A stretch of DNA of 64,000 bases from Bradyrhizobium sp. CCBAU 51627 (GCF_028128765.1 NZ_LBJG01000024.1:868001-932000); one strand, 5' to 3'. Positions 23,265-32,420 are shown, numbered from the stretch's first letter. Notes: a model not told the origin generated them from the sequence alone. Numbers and translations: made by a program.

Positions 23265-24395
23265 ATGGACATCCAATTCACGGAAGAGCAGGAGTTGCTG
23301 CGGTCCAGCATCCAACGCCTGCTACGCGACCAATATGATTTCGAGGCGCGCCGCAAGATCGTCGCCGACGAACAGGGCTTCAGTCGCAAGCAGTGGGAGG
23401 CGTTCTCGGAGCTCGGCCTGTTGGCTGCGCCGTTCACGGAGGACGCCGGCGGCCTCGGTGGCGGTCCGCTGTCGACCATGATCATCGCGCACGAGTTCGG
23501 CCGGCATCTTGTCGTCGAGCCGTTCGTCGAGACGGTCGTTTTGGCCGGTGGTCTGATCGAACAGTTAGGCACCGTCGAGCAGAAGCGAAGCTTCATTCAC
23601 GACATCATCGACGGCAAGAAGATCTGGACGCTGGCCTGGACGGAGAAGGGTGGGCGGTTCGACCTAGCAAACGTCGCGACCACGGCGCGGCGTGAGGGCG
23701 AGGACTATGTCCTGAGCGGCGAAAAGACTGCGGTGATCGCGGCACCATGGGCCGATTACTTCATCGTCTCCGCGCGCACCTCGGGCAACCGTCGGGACCA
23801 CGGCGGCGTCAGTCTGTTCGTGGTTGACCGGCGCGCGGCCGGCGTCGATCTGAAGAGCTTCAAGACGATCGATGCCCGTCGAGCCGCCGAGATCAGCATG
23901 CGCAACGTTCGCGGCCAGTTGCTCGGTAATGAAGGCGAGGGCGTCGCGGTGCTGGAGGCCTGCCGCGACCGCGCCATCGGTGCGCTTTGCGCGGAAGCAG
24001 TCGGTGCGATGGGCGAGCTGAATTCTGCCACGCTTGAATATTCGAAGACCCGCAAGCAGTTCGGCGTCACCATCGGTTCATTCCAGGTTCTGCAGCATCG
24101 GATGGTCGACATGTTCATCGCCCATCAAGAGGCACTCTCCCTGATGCAGCACCTCAATCTCAGCATCAGCGGCGGCGAAGCCGGGCTCTCGCGGCTCGCC
24201 TCCGGCGCCAAGACGAAGATCGGCTATGCGGCCAGGTTCGTCGCCGACCAGGCGGTGCAGCTTCACGGCGGCATGGGCATGACCGACGAGCTCAATGTGG
24301 GGCACTATTTCAAGCGGATCTCTTCCATCAACATCCAGTTCGGCGACCCCGCGTTCCACGTGCTTCGCTATGCACGCCTGGACGCGGCCGCGTAA
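23265..24395 (+). CDS. Acyl-CoA dehydrogenase, subunit 2
   Basis: 376 residues, acyl-CoA dehydrogenase fold with the C-terminal flavin-contacting AVQLHGGMGMTDELNVGHYF. Neither usual glutamate base is evident: the helix-G position reads EACRDRAIG (Asp/Arg), and the C-terminal position is glycine. It probably pairs with the preceding chain, contributing structure and flavin contacts more than chemistry. ATG with GAGAGGG upstream, 24 bases after subunit 1. Confidence 0.92.
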   Translation: MDIQFTEEQELLRSSIQRLLRDQYDFEARRKIVADEQGFSRKQWEAFSELGLLAAPFTEDAGGLGGGPLSTMIIAHEFGRHLVVEPFVETVVLAGGLIEQLGTVEQKRSFIHDIIDGKKIWTLAWTEKGGRFDLANVATTARREGEDYVLSGEKTAVIAAPWADYFIVSARTSGNRRDHGGVSLFVVDRRAAGVDLKSFKTIDARRAAEISMRNVRGQLLGNEGEGVAVLEACRDRAIGALCAEAVGAMGELNSATLEYSKTRKQFGVTIGSFQVLQHRMVDMFIAHQEALSLMQHLNLSISGGEAGLSRLASGAKTKIGYAARFVADQAVQLHGGMGMTDELNVGHYFKRISSINIQFGDPAFHVLRYARLDAAA

Positions 24396-24409
24396 GAAAA
24401 GAGGCAAGT

Positions 24410-25597
24410 ATGACGAATGATGCAGTAATCGTTTCGACCGCCCGTACCGCGGTCGGCAAGGCCTACCGTGGATCGCTCAACAACACGGAAGGGCCGACCC
24501 TTGCCGGGCACGTGATGGCGGAAGCGGTGAAGCGCGCCGGCATTTCGCCCGGAGAGGTCGAGGACGTGGTCATGGGCTGCGCGATGCAGCAGGGCACCAT
24601 GGTCATGAACGTGGCCCGCAAGGGGGCAATCCGCGCGGGGATGCCGGTGTCCGTAGCCGGAACGACGATCGATCGGCAATGCGCCTCCGGGCTGCAGGCT
24701 ATCGCGGTTGCCGCCCGCTCCGTCATGCTCGACGGCGTGGACATCGCAATCGGCGGCGGCATTGAGTCGATCAGCCTGGTGCAGAACGAGCACATGAACA
24801 AGTTCCACATCGTCGACGACGAGTTGATGGCGGCGAAGCCGGCGATGTACATGTCCATGCTCGAGACCGCCGAGACCGTGGCCGAACGCTACAAGATCGG
24901 GCGCGACAAGCAGGATGAATATAGCCTCGAGAGCCAACGGCGTGTCGGCGCGGCTTTGCAGAGTGGTCGCTTCGATGACGAAATCGTCCCCTTCACGACC
25001 AAAATGGCGCTCGTGAATAAGGAAACCAAGCAGGTCACCTACGAGCAGGTGACTCTGACCAAGGACGAGGGGCCGCGGCCCGACACGACCGCCGAGGGGC
25101 TCGCCAAGATCAAGCCCGTGTTCGAAGGCAAAACCATCAGCGCGGGGAATGCGAGCCAGCTTTCGGACGGGGCTTCGGCTTGCGTGATCATGAGCGATAA
25201 GGTCGCCTCCAAGAAGGGGCTCAAGCCGCTCGGCATCTTCCGGGGCTTCGTTGCCGCGGGCGTCGAACCGGACGAGATGGGCATCGGTCCGGTCGTCGCG
25301 ATCCCACGCTTGCTGAAGCGCCACAACCTGAAGATCGACGACATCGATCTCTGGGAGCTCAACGAGGCCTATGCCGTTCAGGTGATCTATTGCCGCGACA
25401 AGCTTGGCATCGACCCGAACAAGCTCAACGTAAATGGGGGCTCGATCGCGATCGGCCACCCCTATGGCATGACCGGTTCACGCCTCACCGGCCACCTTCT
25501 GATCGAGGGACGTCGACGAAAGGCAAAGTACGGCGTCGTTACCATGTGCATCGGTGGCGGCATGGGCGCGGCGGGCCTTTTCGAAATCATCCATTGA
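24410..25597 (+). CDS. Thiolase (acyl-CoA acetyltransferase)
   Basis: 395 residues. Catalytic C91 (TIDRQCASGLQA), H350 (IAIGHPYGMTGSR) and C380 (MCIGGGMG) are present. It would cleave the 3-oxoacyl-CoA formed in this operon, releasing acetyl- or propionyl-CoA. It begins 15 bases after subunit 2 with GAGGCAAG before the ATG. It differs markedly from the thiolase at 9295-10491, so the two are not recent duplicates. Confidence 0.94.
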   Translation: MTNDAVIVSTARTAVGKAYRGSLNNTEGPTLAGHVMAEAVKRAGISPGEVEDVVMGCAMQQGTMVMNVARKGAIRAGMPVSVAGTTIDRQCASGLQAIAVAARSVMLDGVDIAIGGGIESISLVQNEHMNKFHIVDDELMAAKPAMYMSMLETAETVAERYKIGRDKQDEYSLESQRRVGAALQSGRFDDEIVPFTTKMALVNKETKQVTYEQVTLTKDEGPRPDTTAEGLAKIKPVFEGKTISAGNASQLSDGASACVIMSDKVASKKGLKPLGIFRGFVAAGVEPDEMGIGPVVAIPRLLKRHNLKIDDIDLWELNEAYAVQVIYCRDKLGIDPNKLNVNGGSIAIGHPYGMTGSRLTGHLLIEGRRRKAKYGVVTMCIGGGMGAAGLFEIIH

Positions 25598-25618
25598 ACG
25601 GAACTGCGGGAGATCATC

Positions 25619-26632
25619 GTGAAGACAGCGATCACTGAACTGTTCGGTATCGAACATCCGATTATTCAGGGCGGCATGCACTATGTCGGGTTCGCAGAGC
25701 TCGCAGCCGCAGTGTCGAACGCCGGCGGTCTCGGCGTCATTACCGGCCTTACCCAGAAGACGCCCGAGCTCCTGGCCAAGGAAATCGCGCGCTGCCGCGA
25801 TATGACCGACAAGCCGTTTGGCGTGAATCTTACGTTTCTGCCGAGCTTCACCGCGCCGCCCTATCCCGAATACATCGCCGCGATCAAAGAGGGCGGTGTG
25901 AAAGCGGTCGAGACGGCCGGCCGTAGCCCGGAGGAGTACATGCCGGCGCTGAAGGCTGCCGGGATCAAAGTGATCCACAAGTGCACTTCGGTGCGGCATT
26001 CGCTGAAAGCCGAGAGAATCGGCTGCGACGCGGTGAGTGTCGACGGCTTCGAGTGCGGCGGTCATCCTGGCGAAGATGACATGCCGAACATGATTCTGCT
26101 GCCTCGCGCGGCTGATGAGCTCAAGATCCCCTTCGTTGCATCGGGCGGCATGGCGGATGCGCGAAGCCTAGTTGCGGCTCTATCCATGGGCGCGGCGGGC
26201 ATGAACATGGGCACTCGCTTCGTTGCAACCAAAGAGGCGCCGGTTCATGAGAATGTCAAGCAAGCGCTGGTCAAGGCAACTGAACTCGACACCGTCCTGG
26301 TCATGCGTGCGCTGCGTAACACCGAGCGCGTGCTGAGAAACAAAGGGGTCGATGAACTGCTCGAGATCGAGCGCGAGAAGGGCGCGAGCCTGAAGATCGA
26401 GGACATTCTCGACCAAGTCGCCGGTGTCTACCCGAAAGTGATGGTGGATGGAGACATGGACGCCGGCGCTTGGAGCTGCGGCATGGTGGTCGGGCTGATC
26501 AACGACATCCCGACCGTCAAGGAGCTGATCGATCGCATCATGGATGATGCCGAGCGCATAATCCGGCAACGGCTCACGGGCTTCCTCGACGGCGTAGGCA
26601 AGGGCTCCGTTCCCGCTCGCGCCATCGCCTGA
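25619..26632 (+). CDS. Nitronate monooxygenase-family flavoprotein
   Basis: 337 residues, TIM-barrel NPD/2-nitropropane dioxygenase family: FGIEHPIIQGGMHYVG at the N-terminus, catalytic-type H149 in GFECGGHPGEDD, and the phosphate-binding PFVASGGMADARSLVAAL. Within a beta-oxidation operon such proteins are likely FMN oxidases or reductases of CoA-bound intermediates and not nitroalkane enzymes; that is inference. GTG start, 21 bases after the thiolase stop; last gene before a strong terminator. Confidence 0.9.
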   Translation: MKTAITELFGIEHPIIQGGMHYVGFAELAAAVSNAGGLGVITGLTQKTPELLAKEIARCRDMTDKPFGVNLTFLPSFTAPPYPEYIAAIKEGGVKAVETAGRSPEEYMPALKAAGIKVIHKCTSVRHSLKAERIGCDAVSVDGFECGGHPGEDDMPNMILLPRAADELKIPFVASGGMADARSLVAALSMGAAGMNMGTRFVATKEAPVHENVKQALVKATELDTVLVMRALRNTERVLRNKGVDELLEIEREKGASLKIEDILDQVAGVYPKVMVDGDMDAGAWSCGMVVGLINDIPTVKELIDRIMDDAERIIRQRLTGFLDGVGKGSVPARAIA

Positions 26633-26662
26633 TATCTTTTGGCAACCTCTCCTCGGCTCACG

Positions 26663-26696
26663 AAAAGGCGGACGCTTGATTTAGCGTCCGCCTTTT
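26663..26696. terminator. Perfect 14-bp hairpin, bidirectional terminator
   Basis: AAAAGGCGGACGCT and AGCGTCCGCCTTTT pair perfectly across the loop TGATTT. The A-run on one side and T-run on the other make it intrinsic in both directions, ending the 21310-26632 operon and the minus-strand YciI gene. Confidence 0.95.
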
Positions 26697-26745
26697 CTGT
26701 GTGCGCTGATTAAAGCGCGCTGGTGACAGCCTGGTCGTTGAATTT

Positions 26746-27042
26746 CTAGCCGCGAGCCGTCAACTTGCGCATCGGATAGTGCTCATAATGTCCGGCGCCG
26801 TTTTTCACGATGGGATCTTGGGACGTGATCGTCTCGATGTCCTGATCGTCTGCGATCTGATACAGCGACACACCATATCCTCCGTTCGGATCCATGACGG
26901 GGCCGTGGGCAACGACCACGCCATCGTCGATCAGCCTATCCAAAAATGCTCCATGTTGCTTCATCCACTTTGCTTCGTCAGACGTCATCGTCGTCAGAAA
27001 GTCGGCGCGCGGCGGAATGAACTTGCAGAGGTAGGCCTTCAT
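26746..27042 (-). CDS. YciI-family protein
   Basis: 98 residues with the YciI fold pattern: AYLCKFIPPRADFLTTMTSDEAKWMKQHGAFLDRL, then GVVVAHGPVMDPNGGYGVSLYQI and DPIVKNGAGHYEHYPMRKL. His and Asp residues in the centre resemble those of the muconolactone-isomerase-like dimeric alpha/beta barrel. Members are small enzymes or binding proteins often found in catabolic clusters; the reaction is unknown. It reads toward the 26663 terminator. Confidence 0.85.
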   Translation of the reverse strand: MKAYLCKFIPPRADFLTTMTSDEAKWMKQHGAFLDRLIDDGVVVAHGPVMDPNGGYGVSLYQIADDQDIETITSQDPIVKNGAGHYEHYPMRKLTARG

Positions 27043-27259
27043 CTAAGGGCTCCATGCTCGAAGTCGGGCCGAGCTTCAACTGTCCAGACCTCACTCCTGT
27101 GTCCTGGGAATAGCTCGACCAAATGGATTGTAAAATATAAGTGACTATTAAAAAATAACCAAGTCAGTTCTGGTCCTGGCTCCGGAAAGGTTAGTCGGGC
27201 CGATCGTGCCCACGCCTTGGGCGAGCCCGACTTTGCATGCGGCCCTCACAACGGTTTGC

Positions 27260-28162
27260 CTAACCTCCAGTCGTATAGAACCCAGCGTTGCGCAGAACGA
27301 AGTCGTACACGCTTTGCGGCGACTTGCCGGTGATCACCTCGACGTCTGTGGTCAGCCGGTCATAGCGATTTTGCTGTTTGAGAAGAGCCATCGTCGCAAG
27401 GTGCGAAAGCACGTGCGGTGGCAATTTCCCGCTATCCTCCAGTTGCTTACGCCAGGGACCCCAGGGCACGTCCACGTAAGTGATGGGGCTTCCAAGAGCC
27501 CTGGAAAACTCTTCGGCGACTCCGTGCATGTCCTGTGAGCGCGGTCCTGTCAGCTCGTAGACTTTGTCGATATGTGGGCCTGGCTCCTCGAGGATGGCTG
27601 CAATCACTCGTGCGACATCTTCGCTCGCGATCGGGGAGGTCTTTCCATTTCCGAAAGGTAGACGAATTTGGCCATGGTCGCGGATGGAAGCTGCGGAAAG
27701 CCGAAGGAAAAAGGTATCCAGGAATGCCGTTGGACGGACATGGACGACAGGCAGCCCGGACCAGTTCAGAGCCTGTTCCGCGAGCCAGTGCAGCTTCTGC
27801 TGCGGGCTGTCGGTGGTCGAATTGATGCCCATCTGGGACACCGTCATCTGAGAGATGTTCACGAACGCGCTCACCCCGTGGTGCTTCGCCACCGCGGCCG
27901 CGTTGACGGTCGCCTCCAAGTAGGAAGGTGAAACGGCCATACCGAAGTACACTCGCTCGCAGCCCTCGATCGCCCGATGCATCGCGTGCAGGTCGAGAAG
28001 GTCACCCACGGCAATCTCGCCCCCCAATTTAGCGAGCTTGGCCGATCGAGCGTCTTCGCTGCGGACGAGAGCTCGTACCTTCGAGCCACGTTCGATCAAC
28101 AGCTTGCATACTACATGGCCCACGGTTCCAGACGCGCCGGTTATCAATATGGGAGATTGCAT
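27260..28162 (-). CDS. NmrA-family NAD(P)-binding protein
   Basis: 300 residues starting at ATG 28160-28162 after GAGGAG. MQSPILITGASGTVGHVVCKLL is the nucleotide loop, and VRALVRSEDARSAKLAKLGGEIAVGD follows. EQALNWSGLPVVHVRPTAFLD is shared with the NmrA protein at 48981-49964, so these two have common ancestry. Family members reduce quinones or epoxide-like substrates, or sense NADP. It is monocistronic, divergent from the FAH cluster with class B operator B2 about 340 bp away. Confidence 0.9.
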   Translation of the reverse strand: MQSPILITGASGTVGHVVCKLLIERGSKVRALVRSEDARSAKLAKLGGEIAVGDLLDLHAMHRAIEGCERVYFGMAVSPSYLEATVNAAAVAKHHGVSAFVNISQMTVSQMGINSTTDSPQQKLHWLAEQALNWSGLPVVHVRPTAFLDTFFLRLSAASIRDHGQIRLPFGNGKTSPIASEDVARVIAAILEEPGPHIDKVYELTGPRSQDMHGVAEEFSRALGSPITYVDVPWGPWRKQLEDSGKLPPHVLSHLATMALLKQQNRYDRLTTDVEVITGKSPQSVYDFVLRNAGFYTTGG

Positions 28163-28501
28163 GTCTTCACTCCTCGTGGACCGTGTGAGCTCACCGCCGA
28201 CGGTACTAGGGGCATATAAGACCAATTCTTCTGTTAGTAAATCAGGCTCCGCTCCTTCTCCATGTGGGTCACGCCGGAGCTCCGCGTATCGTGAAGGTCT
28301 TGCCGCGCCACAACCTGTTGAGCGAGTGGCCTTGGCCCCCAACCATCTCCCAAGGGTCAATAGCGCCTGCCGATCGGGCACGGTGCACGACACCGAAGCC
28401 TCCGGGAGGGGGCCTGCCTTGGCGTGCTCGCTGCTGTTTCAATGATGACGCTCGGAGACGCGCGATTCCACTTTGCGCAACGCAAGCAGCGCGCATTAAT
28501 A
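28163..28501. other. Intergenic region upstream of the FAH cluster
   Basis: About 340 bases between divergent genes before operator B2. The NmrA promoter probably lies in the AT-rich part around 28210-28245. No gene is supported in this interval. Confidence 0.4.
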
Positions 28502-28524
28502 GTGACTTGCAAAACAGAAGTTAT
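28502..28524. promoter_or_regulatory. Class B operator B2
   Basis: GTGACTT and AAGTTAT around GCAAAACAG; 50 bp before the FAH-family start. It shares the six bases GTGACT and AGTTA with B1 at identical spacing. Confidence 0.62.
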
Positions 28525-28573
28525 TCGGTAAGCTCGGGTTCAGGCGTTGCCATGCTCGATCGGGGAGGGACTC

Positions 28574-29575
28574 TTGAAATTAGCTACGTACCGATCCAAC
28601 GGTCGAAACAAAGTCGCCTTGGTTCATGCCGGCGATACACGGCTATTCGATCTCGCTTCCGCATCAGAGCGTGCCGGACGGCCGAATCCCGCCTTCAATT
28701 CGATGCTTGAGTTCGTCGACGAAGCAGATGCGTCCCTCGACGCGGCATCGGACATGTTTCGCCGCTACGGTCAGGATCAAGATCTGTCGTCCGATGTCCC
28801 GGCAGCCGATCTCCTCGCGCCGCTGCCGGAGCCGCGCCAGATGCGAGACGGCATGTCGTTTCCAGTGCATATCGTTCAAGGTCCGATCGGTCACCTAAAA
28901 CTACAAGCGCGGAAGGCTGGAGACGCGGCCGAGCTCGCGCGCCTTCAGGCCGCGCCTTTGCCCGAGCTGCCGGAGGTCTATCGCAAGCAGCCGATCTACT
29001 ACATCACCAATCGTTTCAGCGTCGGGGGTCCCAATACGACCGTAAGGTGGCCGCGTTACAGCCAGGTGATGGACTACGAGCTGGAGTTCGGCATAGTCAC
29101 CAAAAACAAGGGAGCGAACATCGCAGCATCCAAGGCGGGCAATCACATATTCGGTTTTACGATCTTCAACGATTTTTCTGCACGCGATGCCCAGCGAGTG
29201 GAGATGGAAGGAAGGCTTGGGCCGGCCAAAGGCAAGAGCTTCGACGGAGGTAACGTGCTCGGGCCGTGGATCGTGACGCCTGATGAAATAGGGGATCCCT
29301 ACAAGCTCACTATGGAGGCGCGCATCAACGGCGAGACTCGTTCGCGAGGCACCAGCGAAGGCATGCTGTTTTCGTTCGAGGAAATCATCGCCCACATAAC
29401 TCGAGACGAAACGTTGATGGCCGGAGAGTTTATCGGCTCGGGTACGGTAGGCAATGGCTGTGGTCTCGAGCTCGGATGGTATCTCGAGGACTCTGACACT
29501 ATCGAGCTCGAAGTCGAGAAGATTGGGGTCCTGAGGAACCGTGTCATCCGGCAGAGTACCTTCGCCGAAAAATGA
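28574..29575 (+). CDS. Fumarylacetoacetate-hydrolase-family enzyme
   Basis: 333 residues from a TTG at 28574, chosen because GGGAGGG ends six bases before it and no ATG is in frame nearby. The FAH fold is clear: YELEFGIVTKNKGANI (metal-binding Glu pair), HIFGFTIFNDFSARDAQ, KSFDGGNVLGPWIVTPDEI and SGTVGNGCGLE. These metal-dependent enzymes cleave or decarboxylate 2-oxo or acylpyruvate compounds, including aromatic ring-cleavage products. It leads a cluster with an enoyl-CoA hydratase and a CoA transferase. Confidence 0.9.
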   Translation: MKLATYRSNGRNKVALVHAGDTRLFDLASASERAGRPNPAFNSMLEFVDEADASLDAASDMFRRYGQDQDLSSDVPAADLLAPLPEPRQMRDGMSFPVHIVQGPIGHLKLQARKAGDAAELARLQAAPLPELPEVYRKQPIYYITNRFSVGGPNTTVRWPRYSQVMDYELEFGIVTKNKGANIAASKAGNHIFGFTIFNDFSARDAQRVEMEGRLGPAKGKSFDGGNVLGPWIVTPDEIGDPYKLTMEARINGETRSRGTSEGMLFSFEEIIAHITRDETLMAGEFIGSGTVGNGCGLELGWYLEDSDTIELEVEKIGVLRNRVIRQSTFAEK

Positions 29576-29596
29576 TACTTGCAAAATGCAAGTCAC
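29574..29596. promoter_or_regulatory. Class B operator B3
   Basis: GATACTT and AAGTCAC flank GCAAAATGC. With its inner GC bases the arms extend to a 9-bp near-perfect inverted repeat. It begins at the FAH stop codon, 70 bp before the next gene, implying an internal promoter within the cluster. Confidence 0.62.
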
Positions 29597-29665
29597 GGTG
29601 TGAAGATCGTCTCATCCGACAACAAAGGCCGTTGCAAAGCGGCGTCGAAAGCAGGGAGGCCGCGT

Positions 29666-30463
29666 GTGTCTGACGAGGCATTGGTGACGCGCGACGAGCG
29701 CGGAAATATCTCGGTGTTGACGATGGTCTACAGGCCGTACAACCTGCTCGGCCCCAAGTTCCTGAGCGCCATCGTTCAGCAGGTCGAGGCAGCCCACAAG
29801 GCAGGAAGCCGTGCGATCGTCATCCGAAGCGGGTTGCGACACTTCTCCGCCGGCGCGGATCTGGATATTTTCGAAACGCAAGTCGCGTCTGACAGTGCCG
29901 AAGAGAGCGGCGCAAATCTGCGGCGTACCAACGTCGAATTCCTTCGATTCATGGAATTGCTGCCGATTCCGCTGATCGCGAGCATTCACGGCGTCTGCCT
30001 CGGTGGCGGGCTTGAGCTCGCCCTATCGTGCGACTACATCATCGCGGCTTCGTCGGCCAAGATCGGCTCGGTGGAGGCAACGTTAGGGCTGCATCCCTTG
30101 CTGGGAGGGATCCAACGCCAAGTGCAGCGGATCGGCGCGCAGCGCGCGAAAGAGATGTCCATGTTGGCCCGCCGGTACGATGCACCGACACTGGAAAAAT
30201 GGGGGTTGATCAATCTTACGGTCCCGGAAGAATCCCTGGAGGCCGCGACGATGGCAATCGCGGAAGAGTTTGCGCAGGGGCCCACGATCGCGCATGCGGC
30301 GACCAAGGAGCTCACATATATCGCGGTCAACGAGGGTGTCGCGGCCGCCGACGAAGCTATGGCGAGAGTTCAGGCGCCGATTTGGGCGTCGGAGGACCTG
30401 AGGACAGGTCTTGTGTCGTATCGCAAGAATGGTCCAGGCCTCGCAAAGTTCGCGGGACGCTGA
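29666..30463 (+). CDS. Enoyl-CoA hydratase
   Basis: 265 residues from a GTG at 29666, seven bases after GGGAGG; an upstream TTG is open but falls inside operator B3. Crotonase motifs are complete: RHFSAGADLDIF for the oxyanion hole, GVCLGGGLELALSCDY, and both catalytic glutamates, E137 (GSVEATLGLHP) and E163 (RAKEMSML). It should hydrate a 2-enoyl-CoA in the cytoplasm. The CoA transferase begins one base after the stop. Confidence 0.9.
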   Translation: MSDEALVTRDERGNISVLTMVYRPYNLLGPKFLSAIVQQVEAAHKAGSRAIVIRSGLRHFSAGADLDIFETQVASDSAEESGANLRRTNVEFLRFMELLPIPLIASIHGVCLGGGLELALSCDYIIAASSAKIGSVEATLGLHPLLGGIQRQVQRIGAQRAKEMSMLARRYDAPTLEKWGLINLTVPEESLEAATMAIAEEFAQGPTIAHAATKELTYIAVNEGVAAADEAMARVQAPIWASEDLRTGLVSYRKNGPGLAKFAGR

Positions 30464-30464
30464 C

Positions 30465-31730
30465 ATGAGTGGCCCCCTCAGTGGAGTTCGAGTCGTGGAT
30501 TTCTCCCGCGTCCTGGCGGGGCCCTTGTGCGCGAGGACGCTGCAGGATCTCGGCGCCGAGGTCATCAAGATCGAGCCGCCGAGTCCCGATGTGAGCCGGT
30601 TCGCGTTTCCGTCGACGGATGGCATGTCCGGCTATTATGCCCAGCAGAATGCCGGAAAGCGTAACGTCAGTATCAATCTGAACCTTCCAGGCGCACTTGA
30701 ACTGGTCCTCAAGCTCTGCGATACCGCCGATGTCGTGGTCGAGAATTTTCGGGCGGGTACGCTGAATTTCTTCGGTCTCGACTACGGTACGCTCTCCAAG
30801 CGTAACCCCAAGTTGATCTATGCGTCCATCACCGGGTACGGGCAAGGCGGACCCTGGCGGAGCCGAATGGCGTATGCTCCAACCGTGCAGGCCGAGGCCG
30901 GCTTTACTCATAACAGCATTCGTCACTATGGCGAGGCGCTGACAGAACCGCGCACGGATAGTCTTTCGCATGCGGACGTATACACGGGCTTGCAGGCGGT
31001 GATCGCGATCCTAGCGGCTCTCAATAGCCGCCAGAAGACCGGGCATGGCCAGTACGTAGACGTTGCTATGGCTGCGACGCTGCTGGCGGTCAATGAACGA
31101 GCCCATGTCGATCTCTCGGACGATGACATTGGCGCAGAGCCGGCGGTGTTGGGAGCCACTGACTGCTCGTTTTTCATCGGGCCGCAAGGAGAACAGTTCA
31201 CCGTAGCGACGAGCATCATCGGGAGCCTGACATTTCCGTCCTGGCTGAGAGCGATGCGTCGCGTCGATTTGATGGATGATCCGCGATTCGCCACTGCAGC
31301 TGCTCGCCGGTTGAACTTCGGGCTGTTGCACCAGATCATCCAGTCTTGGATATTGACTTTTCCTGACATGGCGACGCTCGATGCTCAGTTCGACGAAGCC
31401 AAAATCGCGATGGGCGAAGTCCGTTCCATCAAGGAGCTCGCGGCTTCCGAGTGGAGCGACTACTGGGGTGCGGTTCAACGCGTTTCCGATCGAAACGGTG
31501 GAGAATACCGATTGCCTGGCAGGCCATGGCATTTCTCAGTCGACGAACTGTCGCCGATCGGAGCGCCGGCCTTTCAGGGAGAGCATAACTTCGCGGTTTT
31601 CGGCGAACTCGGCATCAGCCCAGAGGAGCTGAAGCGGTTCAGCGAAGCAGGTGTTCTGGTGTCCCATAAGCGCGCCTCGGAGCTTATGGCGACTGCTGAT
31701 ACCAAGGGCGAGCCTGGACAAGCCGCCTGA
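30465..31730 (+). CDS. CaiB/BaiF-family CoA transferase
   Basis: 421 residues of family III CoA transferase: GVRVVDFSRVLAGPLCARTLQDLGAEVIKIE at the N-terminus and catalytic Asp D171 in LSHADVYTG. It moves CoA between acids via a mixed anhydride, supplying an ATP-free route to activate the pathway acid. The start lies one base after the hydratase stop, so the two are translationally coupled. It gives this cluster an activation enzyme independent of the ligases at 17533 and 45685. Confidence 0.93.
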   Translation: MSGPLSGVRVVDFSRVLAGPLCARTLQDLGAEVIKIEPPSPDVSRFAFPSTDGMSGYYAQQNAGKRNVSINLNLPGALELVLKLCDTADVVVENFRAGTLNFFGLDYGTLSKRNPKLIYASITGYGQGGPWRSRMAYAPTVQAEAGFTHNSIRHYGEALTEPRTDSLSHADVYTGLQAVIAILAALNSRQKTGHGQYVDVAMAATLLAVNERAHVDLSDDDIGAEPAVLGATDCSFFIGPQGEQFTVATSIIGSLTFPSWLRAMRRVDLMDDPRFATAAARRLNFGLLHQIIQSWILTFPDMATLDAQFDEAKIAMGEVRSIKELAASEWSDYWGAVQRVSDRNGGEYRLPGRPWHFSVDELSPIGAPAFQGEHNFAVFGELGISPEELKRFSEAGVLVSHKRASELMATADTKGEPGQAA

Positions 31731-31809
31731 CGAATAGACGCGGAAAGCTGGTCTGGACATACACGAATCCCGCTCGATCTGGTATGGGCTGGGTTTGGAG
31801 ATGAAAACT

Positions 31810-32382
31810 ATGTCCAGTGCGAAGCAAGGCCGGCTGGCCAACAAAGAGTGCTCCGTCGCGCGCGCGATGGAGCTCGTTGGGGATCGCTGGTCTATCCTGA
31901 TCCTGCGTGAGGCGTACTACGGCGTGAAGCGCTTCGACGAGTTCGAGCTGTACGTCGGAATCGCTCCCAACATTCTGAGCGCCAGGCTGAAAAAGCTCGT
32001 GAGCGCCGGCATTATGAGGCGAGTCCCTCTGCCCGAACATTCAGGACGATATGAATATGTCCTGACCGAAAAGGGCCGAGATTTCTTTCCAGCTTATCTT
32101 GCGTTGAAGAAATGGGGAGACGACTGGCTTGCGGACCCGGCGGGACCGCAGGTCGTGTTTCGCGACCGCACAGCGGGACATCCGATCAAATATCCCGAAA
32201 TCAGAGGGGCGGACGGCGAGCCCTTGCGGCTCGAGGATGTCGAGGTCGTCGCCGGCGCCGGCGCCGTTCCGTTCAATCGGATTCGATTCGGCGGTACTTC
32301 GCCAGGTCGCAAAGCCGCAGGACCGGTGCGTTCTCGAGTGAAAAGCGGGATTACAAGCCGCGCCGGTCGAACGATCCCATAG
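31810..32382 (+). CDS. HxlR-family regulator
   Basis: 190 residues from ATG 31810; the ATG at 31801 is too close to the TTGGAG ribosome site. The winged helix is ECSVARAMELVGDRWSILILRE with ILSARLKKLVSAGIMRR and the wing GRYEYVLTEKG. A longer C-terminal part (DPAGPQVVFRDRTAGHPIKY, LRLEDVEVVAGAGAV) resembles that of the regulator at 36282, an HxlR variant with an added beta-rich domain that could bind a small ligand. It is co-directional with the CoA transferase and convergent with the Cox-type operon. Confidence 0.88.
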   Translation: MSSAKQGRLANKECSVARAMELVGDRWSILILREAYYGVKRFDEFELYVGIAPNILSARLKKLVSAGIMRRVPLPEHSGRYEYVLTEKGRDFFPAYLALKKWGDDWLADPAGPQVVFRDRTAGHPIKYPEIRGADGEPLRLEDVEVVAGAGAVPFNRIRFGGTSPGRKAAGPVRSRVKSGITSRAGRTIP

Positions 32383-32420
32383 GGCCCGACACTTCGAAGC
32401 CGTCTAAGAAGCTGTCGGTC

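Noticed and set aside
26746..27042. Muconolactone isomerase
   Set aside because: The fold is similar, but the sequence pattern is YciI and key muconolactone isomerase residues were not recognised.
27141..27167. Additional class B operator upstream of the YciI gene
   Set aside because: GTGACT and AGTCAG are present, but the spacing is 15, not 11, bases, and all good copies keep 11.
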